Shown piece after piece: positions 18,100-27,602 of a stretch of DNA of 64,000 nucleotides. The stretch lies in the NCBI RefSeq assembly GCF_001936625.1, contig NZ_MSDU01000014.1, positions 1-64,000 of the forward strand, written 5' to 3'. How positions within the stretch are numbered: position 1 is the first letter of the stretch; every line of letters starts with the position of its first letter. Under the pieces are notes generated by a model, which saw nothing but the letters and a program-made list of their open reading frames with translations, did not search any database and was not told the DNA's origin. The stretch is from Domibacillus antri. Lineage in GTDB: Bacteria > Bacillota > Bacilli > Bacillales > Domibacillaceae. Both the position numbers and the translations under genes were made by a program.

Positions 18100-20296
18100 A
18101 CATCATTTCTTCAGATGGTTTTGAAACAAGCACGGTGCGCGGTTTGCTTCCTTCATAAGGGCCAATTACCCCGCGCATTTCCATTTCATCTATTAATCGG
18201 GCTGCCCGGCTGTAGCCGATGCGAAAGCGCCGCTGCAGCATGGAAACGGATGCTGTCTGCATTTCTGCTACAAGCTGAACCGCATCATCATACAGTTCAT
18301 CCTCTGACTGTGCCGTTGTTTCAGGAATATCTTCGGGAATCATTTCTTCTTGATATTGAGCTTTTTGCTGAGAAATCACAAAGTCGACGATATCCTCTAC
18401 TTCTTCATCCGATAAAAAGGCTCCTTGCACACGCACAGGTTTAACGGCGCCTGACGGATAAAAAAGCATATCGCCGCGGCCGAGTAATTTTTCGGCTCCG
18501 CCCATATCCAGAATTGTTCGTGAATCGGTAGCCGATGACACAGCAAATGCAATTCGCGATGGGATATTCGCTTTGATCACACCCGTAATGACATCAACAG
18601 ACGGCCGCTGTGTCGCAATAATGAGATGAATGCCGGCTGCCCGGGCCATTTGTGCAAGACGGGTAATCGAATCTTCCACATCATTGGACGCAACCATCAT
18701 TAAATCGGCAAGTTCATCTACAATGACTACAATATAAGGAAGATGCGGCTGTTTTTCGCCGGTTTCCTTATTATGTTTCGTTACATGTCCATTGTAGCCT
18801 TCTATATTTCTTGTGCCGGTGTGAGAAAATAAATCGTAGCGCCGTTCCATTTCCCCGACGACTTTTTTCAATGCTTGTGATGCTTTTTTGGCATCTGTGA
18901 CAACAGGCGCCAGTAAATGCGGGACGCCGTTATATACATTTAACTCCACCATTTTCGGATCAATCATTATCATTTTTACTTCATGCGGCTTTGCACGCAT
19001 TAAAATACTCGTAATGATGCCGTTGATGCACACGCTTTTCCCGCTCCCGGTTGCACCGGCAACAAGGAGATGCGGCATCTTGTTCATCTCGGCAGTAATG
19101 GCTTCTCCTGTAATGTCGCGGCCTAGAGCGACCAGCAGTTTCGAGTCCGGCTTGTCATTTTGCTTTGCTTCAATTACTTCGCGAAAGCTGACCATCGCCA
19201 CTTCAGCGTTTGGCACTTCAATGCCGATTGCTGATTTTCCTGGGATCGGCGCCTCCATCCGGATATCTTTCGCCGCAAGCGCCAGCGCGAGGTCATCCGT
19301 TAAGCCGACAATTTTGCTTACTTTCACCCCTGTATCGGGATGTACTTCATATTTTGTGACAGCGGGACCAAGATGCACTTGTGTGACTTTTGCTTTCACA
19401 CCAAAGCTTTGGAATGTTTTTTCCAGTTTTTGCGCATTTTTTTGAATGTGTTTTTTTTCATTGCTCTGGTCTGTTTGCTGCGGTTTTTTCAAAATAGAAG
19501 CAGGAGGCAGTTTATATTCTTTATTTTCCTCTTCCGCAAACAGCAAAACGGGTTCTCCTGTTTCCTTTTCCTGTTCTTTCAATAGAGAAGCCGCTGGTTC
19601 ATCGCTGTACGCTTTTTCCGCAAAACTGGAAATAACCGGTTCAGGTTCACGTATTTCTGCCGGTAAATCCGGCTCTGTGTGCACAATTTGTTTAGTCGTT
19701 TCCCGAGACTCCTGAATGCGCTCCTTTTCTTCTTCACGTTCAGCCATTCGCTCACGCCATCCAATCCATTTTTCTTTTATTTTCTCATTCAGAATCACGG
19801 CAGCATGAGAAACTTTCTCCACGAGCGGTTTGCCCCCGATTAATATAACACCCGTCAAAAACAGTAAAACAGCAAAAATCCATGTGCCCGGAGTGCCAAA
19901 TAAAAAGAAGAAAAACGAATATAATCCGGATCCGATGATTCCACCGCCAATACCCTCATCTGTATTGACTTTGAGCATTTCCATAAAGAGCGCCGCACTT
20001 GCGATAAGTAACAGCACACCTATCGATTTTTTTGTCCAGATTGGAGGCCATTTTCGTTTCGTGAGCATGAACAACCCGAAAGCTGCAAGACCGCTTAGAC
20101 CAACAATACTTAAATAACCAAAAATAAAATCAGACCCTTGGGTAACATACTTTCCTAGTTCACCTGTTCCGATAAGTCCTATTACCGATACAGCGGTCAT
20201 CACAGCACCTGCTATTTGAAATTTATAAGCTGCAGCCTTTGCTTTTTCTTTGTTTGTCCGCCGCCGAGTTGTTTTTTTTCTTTTTTTCTGTGCCAA
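18098..20296 (-). CDS. spoIIIE: SpoIIIE, DNA translocase of the FtsK family
   Basis: SpoIIIE pumps chromosomal DNA through the sporulation septum into the forespore. The protein has four N-terminal membrane helices (about residues 30-160), a charged linker, then the motor with Walker A GATGSGKS and Walker [14 protein letters not shown], and the C-terminal winged-helix gamma domain ([21 protein letters not shown] in blocks) that reads SRS sites. I chose the TTG at 20296, giving MAQKKRKK as in B. subtilis MAKKKRK, because AAGGGTG lies six bases before it. An ATG two codons earlier touches that site. Length is 732 residues. tepA and ylzJ, between rnjB and spoIIIE in B. subtilis, are absent. Confidence 0.93.
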   Translation of the reverse strand: MAQKKRKKTTRRRTNKEKAKAAAYKFQIAGAVMTAVSVIGLIGTGELGKYVTQGSDFIFGYLSIVGLSGLAAFGLFMLTKRKWPPIWTKKSIGVLLLIASAALFMEMLKVNTDEGIGGGIIGSGLYSFFFFLFGTPGTWIFAVLLFLTGVILIGGKPLVEKVSHAAVILNEKIKEKWIGWRERMAEREEEKERIQESRETTKQIVHTEPDLPAEIREPEPVISSFAEKAYSDEPAASLLKEQEKETGEPVLLFAEEENKEYKLPPASILKKPQQTDQSNEKKHIQKNAQKLEKTFQSFGVKAKVTQVHLGPAVTKYEVHPDTGVKVSKIVGLTDDLALALAAKDIRMEAPIPGKSAIGIEVPNAEVAMVSFREVIEAKQNDKPDSKLLVALGRDITGEAITAEMNKMPHLLVAGATGSGKSVCINGIITSILMRAKPHEVKMIMIDPKMVELNVYNGVPHLLAPVVTDAKKASQALKKVVGEMERRYDLFSHTGTRNIEGYNGHVTKHNKETGEKQPHLPYIVVIVDELADLMMVASNDVEDSITRLAQMARAAGIHLIIATQRPSVDVITGVIKANIPSRIAFAVSSATDSRTILDMGGAEKLLGRGDMLFYPSGAVKPVRVQGAFLSDEEVEDIVDFVISQQKAQYQEEMIPEDIPETTAQSEDELYDDAVQLVAEMQTASVSMLQRRFRIGYSRAARLIDEMEMRGVIGPYEGSKPRTVLVSKPSEEMM

Positions 20297-20330
20297 TTCC
20301 ATCACCCTTAAATTTTGTTCTATAAACAGG

Positions 20331-20361
20331 TGGAAAGCAGCCTTCATTGGGCTGCTTTCCA
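20331..20361. other. Hairpin between rnjB and spoIIIE
   Basis: The arms GGAAAGCAGCC and GGCTGCTTTCC form an 11-bp perfect stem. No T-run follows on the minus strand, so it is not a classical terminator; a transcript-end or processing signal is possible. Confidence 0.6.
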
Positions 20362-20397
20362 ATTATACCATATTTACTTAATCGAACACACGAGCGG

Positions 20398-22065
20398 TTA
20401 CACTTCCATAATAATAGGTAAAATCATGGGACGGCGCTTCGTTTTTTCATGTAAGAATGAATTAAGCTGATCGCGAATATCCTGTTTAATACCCGACCAT
20501 TCAAACGATTCCCCTGCAAGGTTTTTTTCAACAATGTCCGTTACGAGTTTAACGGAAGCATCTATTAATTTTTCTGATTCACGGACATACACAAATCCCC
20601 GGGAAATAATTTCCGGTCCAGCCACTATTTTTTTCTGTTTTTTGCTTAACGTAATGACAACGGTAAAAATACCATCCTGTGAAAGCAATTTCCGATCACG
20701 AAGAACGATATTGCCGACATCGCCGACACCAATTCCATCAATAAGAACATTGCCGGCTGTTACTCTGCCGGCTGGACGCATGCCGCCGTTTTTAAATTCA
20801 ATAACATCGCCTTTTTCGGGAATGTAAATATTCTCACGCGGCACACCCGTCATTTCAGCCAGCTTTGCATGCGATTTAAGCATCCGATATTCCCCTTGAA
20901 TGGGAACAAAATATTTCGGCTTCATTAAATTCAGCATAAACTTCAAATCTTCTTGGGATCCGTGACCTGACACATGAACGCGTCTGCTGCCTGTTAAGAC
21001 ATTTGCGCCGGCACGATACAGCAAGTTTACGGTTTTCGCTAGAAGGAGTTCAAGTCCCGCTGAAGGTGTGGCGGTAATTAACACTGTATCGCCTTCTTTA
21101 ATTTTCACATGACGGTTCGTTCCTTTCGCCATTTTTTGCAGCGCTTCAATCGGTTCGCCTTGGACGCCAGTCGCTAAAATAACAACTTCGTGATCCGGGT
21201 ACTTTCCAATTTCATTTAAGTTAATTAAAATGTCTTCTTCAACAGTCAAATAGCCCAGCCGGATAGCAATGTCGTTTACGCGCTGGATGCTTTTCCCGCT
21301 TACCGCTACCTTACGTCCGTTTTCAAAGGCCGCATCAAAGACTTGCTGCATACGGATTAAGTTGGATGCAAATAGTGAGACGATAATACGTCCGCTTGCG
21401 GTATGGAATGCATCAGAAAGCTGTGCCGCAATCACTTCTTCAGACGTTGTATGACCGGGACGTTCCGCTTCTGTTGAATCAGACAGCAATACAAATACGC
21501 CATTTTTTCCGAGGGCGGCCATTTTACTGATATCCGGTGCATAATGCCCTTTTGCGCTTTGATCAAATTTAAATTCACCCGTATGTACAATGGCCCCTTC
21601 AGATGTGTGAATAGCGACACCGACTGAATCCGGAATGCTGTGCGTCGTACGGAAAAACGTCACTTCCGCATGATCAAACCGAAGACGTGATTCTGAATGC
21701 ACCGTATAATATTTCACATCTTCCTTTACATTTTCTTCACGAAGACGCATTTTGGCAAGCGCAAGTGTCAATTTCGTTCCGTATACTGGCGCTTTCACTT
21801 TTTTCAGTACATATCCGAGCGATCCGAGCGCATCTTCATGTCCGTGCGTTAAGAAAATGCCTTTAACCCGATCTTTGTTTTCCTCTAAATACGTGATATC
21901 CGGAATAACGATATCAATGCCAAGCATTTCGTTTTCCGGAAACATGAGTCCGGTATCAATCACGAAAATATCGCGATCCACTTCCACCACAGTCATGTTT
22001 TTGCCAATTTCTCCGACTCCTCCGAGCGGAATGATTTTAATTTGTTCATTTACTTTCTTGCTCAC
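20398..22065 (-). CDS. rnjB: Ribonuclease J2 (metallo-beta-lactamase/beta-CASP)
   Basis: RNase J2 forms a complex with RNase J1 in mRNA decay and 16S maturation. The 555-residue protein has the beta-lactamase core, a beta-CASP domain and the C-terminal domain ending RRPMILPIIMEV, close to B. subtilis RnjB. The first metal motif reads HGHEDA (residues 74-79), with Ala where active RNase J1 has the last His of HxHxDH. The later TGDFKFD reads TGEFKFD (Glu164 for the bridging Asp). These changes imply weak or no catalysis and a structural role, as known for J2 proteins. The position between dapA and spoIIIE is that of rnjB. Confidence 0.92.
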   Translation of the reverse strand: MSKKVNEQIKIIPLGGVGEIGKNMTVVEVDRDIFVIDTGLMFPENEMLGIDIVIPDITYLEENKDRVKGIFLTHGHEDALGSLGYVLKKVKAPVYGTKLTLALAKMRLREENVKEDVKYYTVHSESRLRFDHAEVTFFRTTHSIPDSVGVAIHTSEGAIVHTGEFKFDQSAKGHYAPDISKMAALGKNGVFVLLSDSTEAERPGHTTSEEVIAAQLSDAFHTASGRIIVSLFASNLIRMQQVFDAAFENGRKVAVSGKSIQRVNDIAIRLGYLTVEEDILINLNEIGKYPDHEVVILATGVQGEPIEALQKMAKGTNRHVKIKEGDTVLITATPSAGLELLLAKTVNLLYRAGANVLTGSRRVHVSGHGSQEDLKFMLNLMKPKYFVPIQGEYRMLKSHAKLAEMTGVPRENIYIPEKGDVIEFKNGGMRPAGRVTAGNVLIDGIGVGDVGNIVLRDRKLLSQDGIFTVVITLSKKQKKIVAGPEIISRGFVYVRESEKLIDASVKLVTDIVEKNLAGESFEWSGIKQDIRDQLNSFLHEKTKRRPMILPIIMEV

Positions 22066-22154
22066 AATATTTTCCTCCTAAACATTTAACAAGCCCGTTC
22101 CATACATTACGTCTATTATAATCGATGGAGAAAAGTAAAGCCAATACAATCTAA

Positions 22155-22208
22155 CATAAAAAAGGAAAAGCCGGCTTTTGCAGTATGGATTTGCAAAAGC
22201 CGGCTTTT
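22155..22208 (-). terminator. Rho-independent terminator after dapA
   Basis: The 17-bp arms AAAAGCCGGCTTTTGCA and TGCAAAAGCCGGCTTTT around a short loop are followed by CCTTTTTTA on the minus strand. It ends the asd-dapG-dapA operon. Confidence 0.9.
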
Positions 22209-22209
22209 T

Positions 22210-23076
22210 TTAAAGCAATGCCGATAATGTTGTCCGCTCGTCTTCTGTCAGCGGAACAAGTGGAAGCCGTACGCTGCCGACATCCAATCCTTTCAGCTGA
22301 AGTGCAGTCTTTACCGGCACCGGGTTTGGTGCGGCAAACAATCCGCGGAAAAGCGGAAGAAGTTCCTGATGAATGACAGCGGCCGTCTGTACATCACCTG
22401 CATAAAAGGCATCGACCATTTTTTTCATTTCGTTTCCTGCAACGTGAGACGCCACCGAAATAATGCCTGTGCCGCCGACTGACAATACCGGAAGCGTCAA
22501 GCCATCATCACCGCTGTAGACGAGAAAATCATCTGCCGTATTCGCCAAAATTTCCGTCACAATATCTATACTGCCGCTTGCTTCTTTCGTCGCGATAATA
22601 TTCGGCACTTCATTTGCAAGACGGATCGTTGTTTTCGGTTCAATTAAAATGGATGTACGTCCTGGAATATTATAGATCATTACAGGCAGACTAGTTGATT
22701 CAGCAATTGTTTTAAAATGCTGAAAAAGCCCTTCCTGATTCGGTTTATTATAATATGGTGCAACGAGCATAATTGCGTCGACGCCTGCCTCTTCGGCCTT
22801 TTTTGTCAATTCGATCGATACTCTTGTATTGTTGCTGCCTGTACCGGCAATAACCGGGATACGGCCTGCAGCTACTTTTACCGTATGACGGAACAGCGCC
22901 ACTTTCTCTTCTGACGTAAGTGTTGGTGATTCACCGGTTGTACCAGCCACAACAAGCGAGTCCGTCCCGGTTTGAATTAAATGTTCAATCAGTTGGGTTG
23001 TTTTGTCGAAATCAATGTTTCCTTTTGAATCAAACGGCGTTACCATCGCCGTTGACAACCGGCCGAAAGAAATCAT
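22210..23076 (-). CDS. dapA: 4-hydroxy-tetrahydrodipicolinate synthase
   Basis: DapA condenses pyruvate with aspartate semialdehyde in lysine, diaminopimelate and dipicolinate synthesis. The 288-residue TIM-barrel protein shows the GTTGESPTL motif (residues 45-53), Tyr in MIYNIPGRTS, and the Schiff-base Lys164 in ATKEASGS. Its start overlaps the dapG stop by four bases (ATGA), indicating coupling. With asd and dapG upstream and dpaAB just beyond, the cluster supplies dihydrodipicolinate to both the cell wall and the spore. Confidence 0.97.
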   Translation of the reverse strand: MISFGRLSTAMVTPFDSKGNIDFDKTTQLIEHLIQTGTDSLVVAGTTGESPTLTSEEKVALFRHTVKVAAGRIPVIAGTGSNNTRVSIELTKKAEEAGVDAIMLVAPYYNKPNQEGLFQHFKTIAESTSLPVMIYNIPGRTSILIEPKTTIRLANEVPNIIATKEASGSIDIVTEILANTADDFLVYSGDDGLTLPVLSVGGTGIISVASHVAGNEMKKMVDAFYAGDVQTAAVIHQELLPLFRGLFAAPNPVPVKTALQLKGLDVGSVRLPLVPLTEDERTTLSALL

Positions 23077-24329
23077 TCGTATTCGCCTCCTGTAATCTCG
23101 GCCTCCTCATTCAATTCAGCCTGTTCGTTTATTATTTCTAATAAAAATGCATCGTGAAGTGCGTTAACAGCTGCCGGCATCTGGTTTTCTTTGACAAGAA
23201 CCCAGATCGTCGTATGACTGTCCGCTGACTGCATAATCTTAATCCCTTTTTTAGAAAGAGCAGTGACAATTTTAGACGTTACGCCAGGGACGCCCGTCAT
23301 GCCCGCCCCTACAACGGATACTTTTGCACAATCCGGTTCCAAAATCGGAGCATAACCGCTGTCGATCAGTTTTTGCTGCGCGAGGGCGGCAAGGGCTGTC
23401 GAGACGGTGTAAGTGACGCGGTCTTCCGAAATATTAATAAAATCAACGCTGATTCCCTCATCTGCTATAAGCTGAAAAACCCGCGCTTGATCCGTCGTCT
23501 GGACTCTAATCCGGGTAATACCGGAGACATGGGCAATACCTGTAACAAGACGGTCACGTGTATCGGAGCCATGATTTTCATCCGGCGATGACGTCACAAG
23601 TGTACCCGTTTCTTCTGAATACGTAGAGCGGATGCGAAGCGGCACTTTCGCCTGCATCGCAATTTCAACCGCACGCGGATGAATGACCTTTGCTCCCTGA
23701 TACGCCATATTGCACACTTCTGTATATGTCACGACAGAAAGCGGCCGCGCATGGTGTACAATGCGCGGGTCCGCTGTCATAATACCGTTCACATCCGTAA
23801 AAATATCGATAAAGTCAGCACCGACGGCGGCGCCTAATGCGGCGGCGGATGTATCGCTGCCGCCTCGTCCGAGAGTCGTCACTTCGCCTGACTTGGATGC
23901 CCCTTGAAAGCCGGCCACGACAACGACATCATGCGCTTCCAGTTCTTTCATAAGGCGTGTACAATTCATTTCAATAATTTTTGCCTGCATGTGATCATGA
24001 TCCGTCACAAATCCTGCCTGCCCGCCGGTTAATGCTGTTGCCTCAAGCCCATTTTCTTTCAGCATGTTCGAGAAAACAAGGCTGGAAATAAGTTCGCCAG
24101 CTGACATCAGAAGATCGGTTTCTCTTCTTGTCAGCATACTTTCTCCACTGCCTGTAAGCGAGAGCAATGTATCCGTGGAATATGGATCGCCTTTTCGGCC
24201 CATTGCGGACACAACAACAACTACTTTATAGCCTTCGCGGACAGCCCGCTGAACATGAACAAGCGCCCTCAGCCTCGATTGTTCATCACGAACCGATGTA
24301 CCGCCGAATTTCTGGATAATGATCTTCAC
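23073..24329 (-). CDS. dapG: Aspartokinase I (DapG)
   Basis: DapG phosphorylates aspartate, the first step of the aspartate pathway. The 418-residue protein opens with MKIIIQKFGGTSV, has the kinase core (GRGGSDTSAAALGAA; FTDVNGIMTADPR) and ends with two ACT domains that bind feedback effectors (diaminopimelate for DapG in B. subtilis). I chose the GTG at 24329, which has AGGTG six bases upstream and gives the family N-terminus; the GTG at 24338 lies within that site. No lysine riboswitch is apparent upstream, consistent with DapG rather than LysC. Confidence 0.95.
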   Translation of the reverse strand: MKIIIQKFGGTSVRDEQSRLRALVHVQRAVREGYKVVVVVSAMGRKGDPYSTDTLLSLTGSGESMLTRRETDLLMSAGELISSLVFSNMLKENGLEATALTGGQAGFVTDHDHMQAKIIEMNCTRLMKELEAHDVVVVAGFQGASKSGEVTTLGRGGSDTSAAALGAAVGADFIDIFTDVNGIMTADPRIVHHARPLSVVTYTEVCNMAYQGAKVIHPRAVEIAMQAKVPLRIRSTYSEETGTLVTSSPDENHGSDTRDRLVTGIAHVSGITRIRVQTTDQARVFQLIADEGISVDFINISEDRVTYTVSTALAALAQQKLIDSGYAPILEPDCAKVSVVGAGMTGVPGVTSKIVTALSKKGIKIMQSADSHTTIWVLVKENQMPAAVNALHDAFLLEIINEQAELNEEAEITGGEYE

Positions 24330-24490
24330 ATTGAACACCTAGCCTTCTCATGATGAATGGAAGCCGTTTATCCCGGCTAACGGGCAGTACCCACCGGCTT
24401 ACAATCATTGAAAAGCAGGCTGCCCGTATACGCCGATTGGGTTAACGAACATTCAGCGGGCGCTTCGATTCCCGCCAGATGAAGTCCACA
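24330..24490 (-). other. Structured asd-dapG spacer
   Basis: This 161-bp gap within the asd-dapG-dapA operon contains an 8-bp stem (ACGGGCAG near 24426 with CTGCCCGT near 24380 on the minus strand) and smaller GC-rich repeats. There is no T-run. It could be an mRNA processing or stabilising element. It does not match the lysine riboswitch core as I know it. Confidence 0.45.
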
Positions 24491-25543
24491 TTACTTTTCT
24501 GTGACAATCTCCATTTCAATCAAAGTTTCAGCAATCTGCACGGAGTTCCAGGCTGCACCTTTTAACAGGTTATCCGATACAACCCACATGTGGAAACCGT
24601 TATCTGTGTCAAGATCCTTACGAATACGTCCGACAAATACATCATTTTTGCCCACGCAGTCTGCAGGCATCGGATATACTTGCTCGGCCGGATTATCCTG
24701 CAGGACAACGCCCGGTGCATCTTTCAATAATGCCTGAATGTCTGACGCTGTTAAGCCGCCTTTTTCCGTTTCGAAATAAAGCGATTCAGAGTGTCCTGTC
24801 GCAACCGGCAGACGTACGCAAGTAGCCGCAACCGGCAGGTCATCCATGTGCATAATTTTTTTCGTTTCGTTAATCATTTTCATTTCTTCATATGTGAAGC
24901 CATTGTCCTGGAATTTATCAATTTGCGGGATCGCATTGAACGCGATTTGATAATGCTTCTTATCGCTGCCAACCGGCAAAATTTGCGGCTCAAATGGTTC
25001 GTTATTCACAATAGCTTTCGTTTGATTGTAAAGTTCTTCAACCGCTTTGGCGCCAGCGCCTGAAACTGCTTGGTATGTCGAAACGATCACTTTTTTCAAG
25101 CCATGTGCCTGGCGGATCGGTTCAAGTGCAACAAGCATTTGAATCGTTGAACAGTTTGGATTGGCGATAATGCCTTTATGTTTACGCAAATCCTCTTTGT
25201 TCACTTCAGGTACAACAAGCGGTACTTCCGGGTCCATGCGGAATGCGCTTGTATTGTCGATGACAACCGCACCCCGTTTTGCTGCTTCCGGAGCAAGAAC
25301 CTGGGATACGCTGCCGCCTGCTGAGAACAATGCGATATCGATGCCTTCAAAGCTTTCCGGCTTCGCTTCTTGAATCGTTACGTCTTCGCCTCTAAAAGAA
25401 ACGGTTTTTCCCGCTGAACGGGCGGATGAAAGAAGCGTCAATGTCTTAATCGGGAAATTGCGCTCCTCCAATGTTTTAAGCATTTGCTGTCCGACCGCTC
25501 CCGTCGCACCTACGACGGCTACGTGAAAACCTTTGTTACTCAT
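24491..25543 (-). CDS. asd: Aspartate-semialdehyde dehydrogenase
   Basis: Asd reduces aspartyl phosphate to aspartate semialdehyde with NADPH. The 350-residue protein has the nucleotide loop [12 protein letters not shown] (residues 8-19), the nucleophilic Cys in [10 protein letters not shown], and the acid-base His in VATGHSES. The ATG at 25543 follows GGGGAAGATTTAC and gives [12 protein letters not shown]; an upstream start at 25576 lacks support. It heads asd-dapG-dapA and lies after dpaB, so sporulating cells can raise the pathway as a block. Confidence 0.97.
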   Translation of the reverse strand: MSNKGFHVAVVGATGAVGQQMLKTLEERNFPIKTLTLLSSARSAGKTVSFRGEDVTIQEAKPESFEGIDIALFSAGGSVSQVLAPEAAKRGAVVIDNTSAFRMDPEVPLVVPEVNKEDLRKHKGIIANPNCSTIQMLVALEPIRQAHGLKKVIVSTYQAVSGAGAKAVEELYNQTKAIVNNEPFEPQILPVGSDKKHYQIAFNAIPQIDKFQDNGFTYEEMKMINETKKIMHMDDLPVAATCVRLPVATGHSESLYFETEKGGLTASDIQALLKDAPGVVLQDNPAEQVYPMPADCVGKNDVFVGRIRKDLDTDNGFHMWVVSDNLLKGAAWNSVQIAETLIEMEIVTEK

Positions 25544-25621
25544 GTAAATCTTCCCCTTCCAGAATAAATGATTCAATTAACGTATAGGATACGCTGTCGA
25601 ATAATAGCAAATAGTGAAAAA

Positions 25622-25635
25622 AGTATCTCGATACT
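25622..25635. promoter_or_regulatory. Palindrome upstream of asd
   Basis: AGTATC TC GATACT is a perfect 6+2+6 inverted repeat about 80 bases upstream of the asd start, in the region where its promoter must lie. A TAAAAT box occurs about 25 bases further upstream. It may be an operator; no known regulator is assigned. Confidence 0.3.
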
Positions 25636-25696
25636 ATTAATAGCATTATTTTAACACAATAAAGAATGAATAAAAGAAGAAAATCTATCGTTCATT

Positions 25697-25737
25697 AAAA
25701 AAGACCGATTAGGAGAGGGCTGTTTGTCTTTTATTTT
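25697..25737 (-). terminator. Weak terminator after dpaB
   Basis: AAAAGAC and GTCTTTTTT flank a loosely paired interior immediately after the dpaB stop on the minus strand. The stem is short, so efficiency is uncertain. Confidence 0.4.
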
Positions 25738-26315
25738 AACAGCGGCTGAATTTGGCGGTAGTTTAATGCGGCGGCTACAGTTTCCGGAATAAGATGCATT
25801 TTGGCCACGAGCGAGTTCGGTTTTTTAAATGGATCATCCTGTCCGAATGGAACGAAGAAAATGTTTTTCGTATTTAACAGCTTGAAAATGTTCTGGCTGT
25901 TCAAGCCCAGTCCATCATTTGTTGAAACGGCGACAACAACCGGACATCCGTTACGGAGGGTGGCTTTTGCTGCCATTAAAACGGGGGAATCCGTATTCGC
26001 ATTGGCAAACCGGCTAAGCGAACTGCCTGTCATTGGGGCAATGACCATGCAGTCGAGCGGTTCTTTCGGGCCAAGCGGTTCTGCATCCTGAATGGTCACA
26101 ATCGCTTGTCGGCCTGCTTCCTCTTCTATTTTTTGAAGCCATTCTCCGGCTTCGCCAAACCGGCTCGCTTCTTTTTGTACCGTTGCACTCGCGACAGGAA
26201 CGACCTCTGCACCAAGTTCAGCCAATCTTTTTACAATAGGCACCACTTCTTCAAATGTACAATGAGATCCTGTTAATCCGAAGCCGATTCGGCGGCCGGT
26301 TAAAGACGGTTCCAC
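25731..26315 (-). CDS. dpaB: Dipicolinate synthase subunit B
   Basis: DpaB (SpoVFB) is a flavoprotein-like subunit of dipicolinate synthase in the mother cell. The 194-residue protein has the flavoprotein fold signature of the family: RRIGFGLTGSHCTFEE near the N-terminus, MVIAPMTGSSLSRFANA and a C-terminal NSLVAKMHLIPETV. It starts with GTG three bases after dpaA ends, preceded by AAAGGGGATTG, so the two subunits are cotranslated. It belongs to the same SigK-type unit as dpaA. Confidence 0.94.
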   Translation of the reverse strand: MEPSLTGRRIGFGLTGSHCTFEEVVPIVKRLAELGAEVVPVASATVQKEASRFGEAGEWLQKIEEEAGRQAIVTIQDAEPLGPKEPLDCMVIAPMTGSSLSRFANANTDSPVLMAAKATLRNGCPVVVAVSTNDGLGLNSQNIFKLLNTKNIFFVPFGQDDPFKKPNSLVAKMHLIPETVAAALNYRQIQPLLK

Positions 26316-26318
26316 AGT

Positions 26319-27188
26319 TTACAATCCCCTTTCCTTTTTCCATTCACGCGCTGCATCGACAATGACGCGGCCCAGTATTTTTCCTGCTGTTTGCGGCGCC
26401 GTTTTTCCCGGTAAACTGAGCGCATGAATCGCTTGAACGCCCGCTTTTTTTGCCGCTTCAAAATCAGTGCCTCCCGGAAGTGAGGCAAGATCAATAATGA
26501 GACCTGTTTTGTTCATATGTTGAATCACTTCATCCGTGATAACAAGTGACGGCACTGTGTTAATGATGATGTCAGCTTGTTCCATATACGCATTGATTTC
26601 TTCCATATAAAACGGGTCAAGTCCCATTTCAACAGCGCGTGCAAATTTACCAGTCTCTCTCACTGCCGTTTTTACAAAAGCGCCTGCCTGCCTAAATAGC
26701 CGGGCAGTTGTCAAGCCGACGCGGCCAAAGCCAATGACCACGACATTCGAACGATGTATCGTAAATGGTGTATGCTGCATTGCCAGCAAAAGGGTCCCTT
26801 CCGCTGTCGGGATCGAATTATGAATCGCTACATCTTCACGGTCAAATAAAAAACAGATTTCCCGTTTTAGGATATTCGTTAGCTCCGGGGTGTGTATGCC
26901 GCTGATAATCATACACGTCTCAGTAAGAAGTGCTGCTATTTCTTTTGTCAAAACGAGCGGCCCGCCAGCGTACGAAGCTTCCACTTCTCCGCCTTTTTTC
27001 ACACCGGAAACAGGCAAAATAAAAAGATCAATGGGGATGTTTTTCAGTTCGCTAACCTGGATATGATCTGCACCGTACACTTTTTCGCTTTTTTCAAATC
27101 CCACCATCCAAACACGATACCCGCTTTGCAGCAAAATACGGCTTATTTCCAACTGCCTGGCATCACCGCCGAATAAAACTGCGTTCAT
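26319..27188 (-). CDS. dpaA: Dipicolinate synthase subunit A
   Basis: DpaA (SpoVFA) oxidises dihydrodipicolinate to dipicolinic acid, the major small molecule of the spore core. The 289-residue protein has an N-terminal domain (VLFGGDARQLEISRIL) and a Rossmann NAD(P)-binding domain with VVIGFGRVGLTTA. The conserved IHNSIPTAEGTLLLAMQHT segment lies between them. The ATG at 27188 has GGAGG eight bases upstream; two ATGs further upstream overlap that site. A SigK-type promoter lies upstream, and dpaB follows after three bases. Confidence 0.94.
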   Translation of the reverse strand: MNAVLFGGDARQLEISRILLQSGYRVWMVGFEKSEKVYGADHIQVSELKNIPIDLFILPVSGVKKGGEVEASYAGGPLVLTKEIAALLTETCMIISGIHTPELTNILKREICFLFDREDVAIHNSIPTAEGTLLLAMQHTPFTIHRSNVVVIGFGRVGLTTARLFRQAGAFVKTAVRETGKFARAVEMGLDPFYMEEINAYMEQADIIINTVPSLVITDEVIQHMNKTGLIIDLASLPGGTDFEAAKKAGVQAIHALSLPGKTAPQTAGKILGRVIVDAAREWKKERGL

Positions 27189-27220
27189 TTTCATCTCCTC
27201 CATTTGTGACGTGTTCTTTT

Positions 27221-27247
27221 TATTGTATGACCCGTTTATTTCCCTGT
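27221..27247 (-). promoter_or_regulatory. SigK-type promoter of dpaAB
   Basis: On the minus strand CATACAATA (27221-27229) fits the SigK -10 consensus CATANNNTA exactly, and the AC of the -35 lies 16 bases upstream (27246-27247), which is the SigK spacing. dpaAB is a known late mother-cell operon under SigK in B. subtilis. Confidence 0.75.
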
Positions 27248-27261
27248 GCCTTTACCAGCGT

Positions 27262-27290
27262 ATAAAAAAGAATCCGCAAAAAGCGGATTC
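27262..27290 (-). terminator. Terminator hairpin, copy with T-run (20-bp direct repeat, copy 1)
   Basis: AATCCGC-AAAAA-GCGGATTC at 27271-27290 forms a 7-bp stem and is followed on the minus strand by CTTTTTTATA. The same 20 bases recur at 27800-27819, where no T-run follows. This copy looks like the working mlpA terminator, displaced about 530 bases from the gene. Confidence 0.8.
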
Positions 27291-27373
27291 CGTATTGTAG
27301 AAAAATAAAAATTTTTTACCTTAATATCCTTTTGCTTCTTTTTATACAAGCTGTTTTGACGGGATTTGACAAA

Positions 27374-27452
27374 GCGGCAGGCGCGCGGCTTCGCTTTCCA
27401 TGGGGCAGGCGCTGAGCTCGTCCCATAGGAGTCTGCGCCGTGCGCCTGCCGC
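27374..27452 (-). repeat. GC-rich palindromic repeat, short degenerate copy
   Basis: The ends are an 11-bp perfect inverted repeat (GCGGCAGGCGC / GCGCCTGCCGC). On the minus strand the interior shares AGACTCCT, GGGA, TGCCC and GGAAAGCGAAG blocks in order with the longer copy at 27603-27720. It is therefore the same repeat family in the opposite orientation. Confidence 0.8.
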
Positions 27453-27602
27453 TAGTGCTTTAAACAAAACAATATCGTCTGGCAGTTCCCTATTTCTTCG
27501 CAGCAGCAATGGTGAAAAATACGCAGACATGTTCCTCGCGATTGTTCAATAAATACTGTATATAAAGTCTCGCGCTCACTTGCTGCTTTTCTAAAACGCC
27601 TT

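Noticed and set aside
18888-19445. Plus-strand reading frame of 185 codons opposite spoIIIE
   Set aside because: It is antisense to the Walker A region of the SpoIIIE motor; composition is typical of a mirrored frame.
24339-24490. Lysine riboswitch before dapG
   Set aside because: The spacing and repeats drew attention, but the known lysine-box core is not recognisable, and dapG-type aspartokinases are diaminopimelate-regulated.
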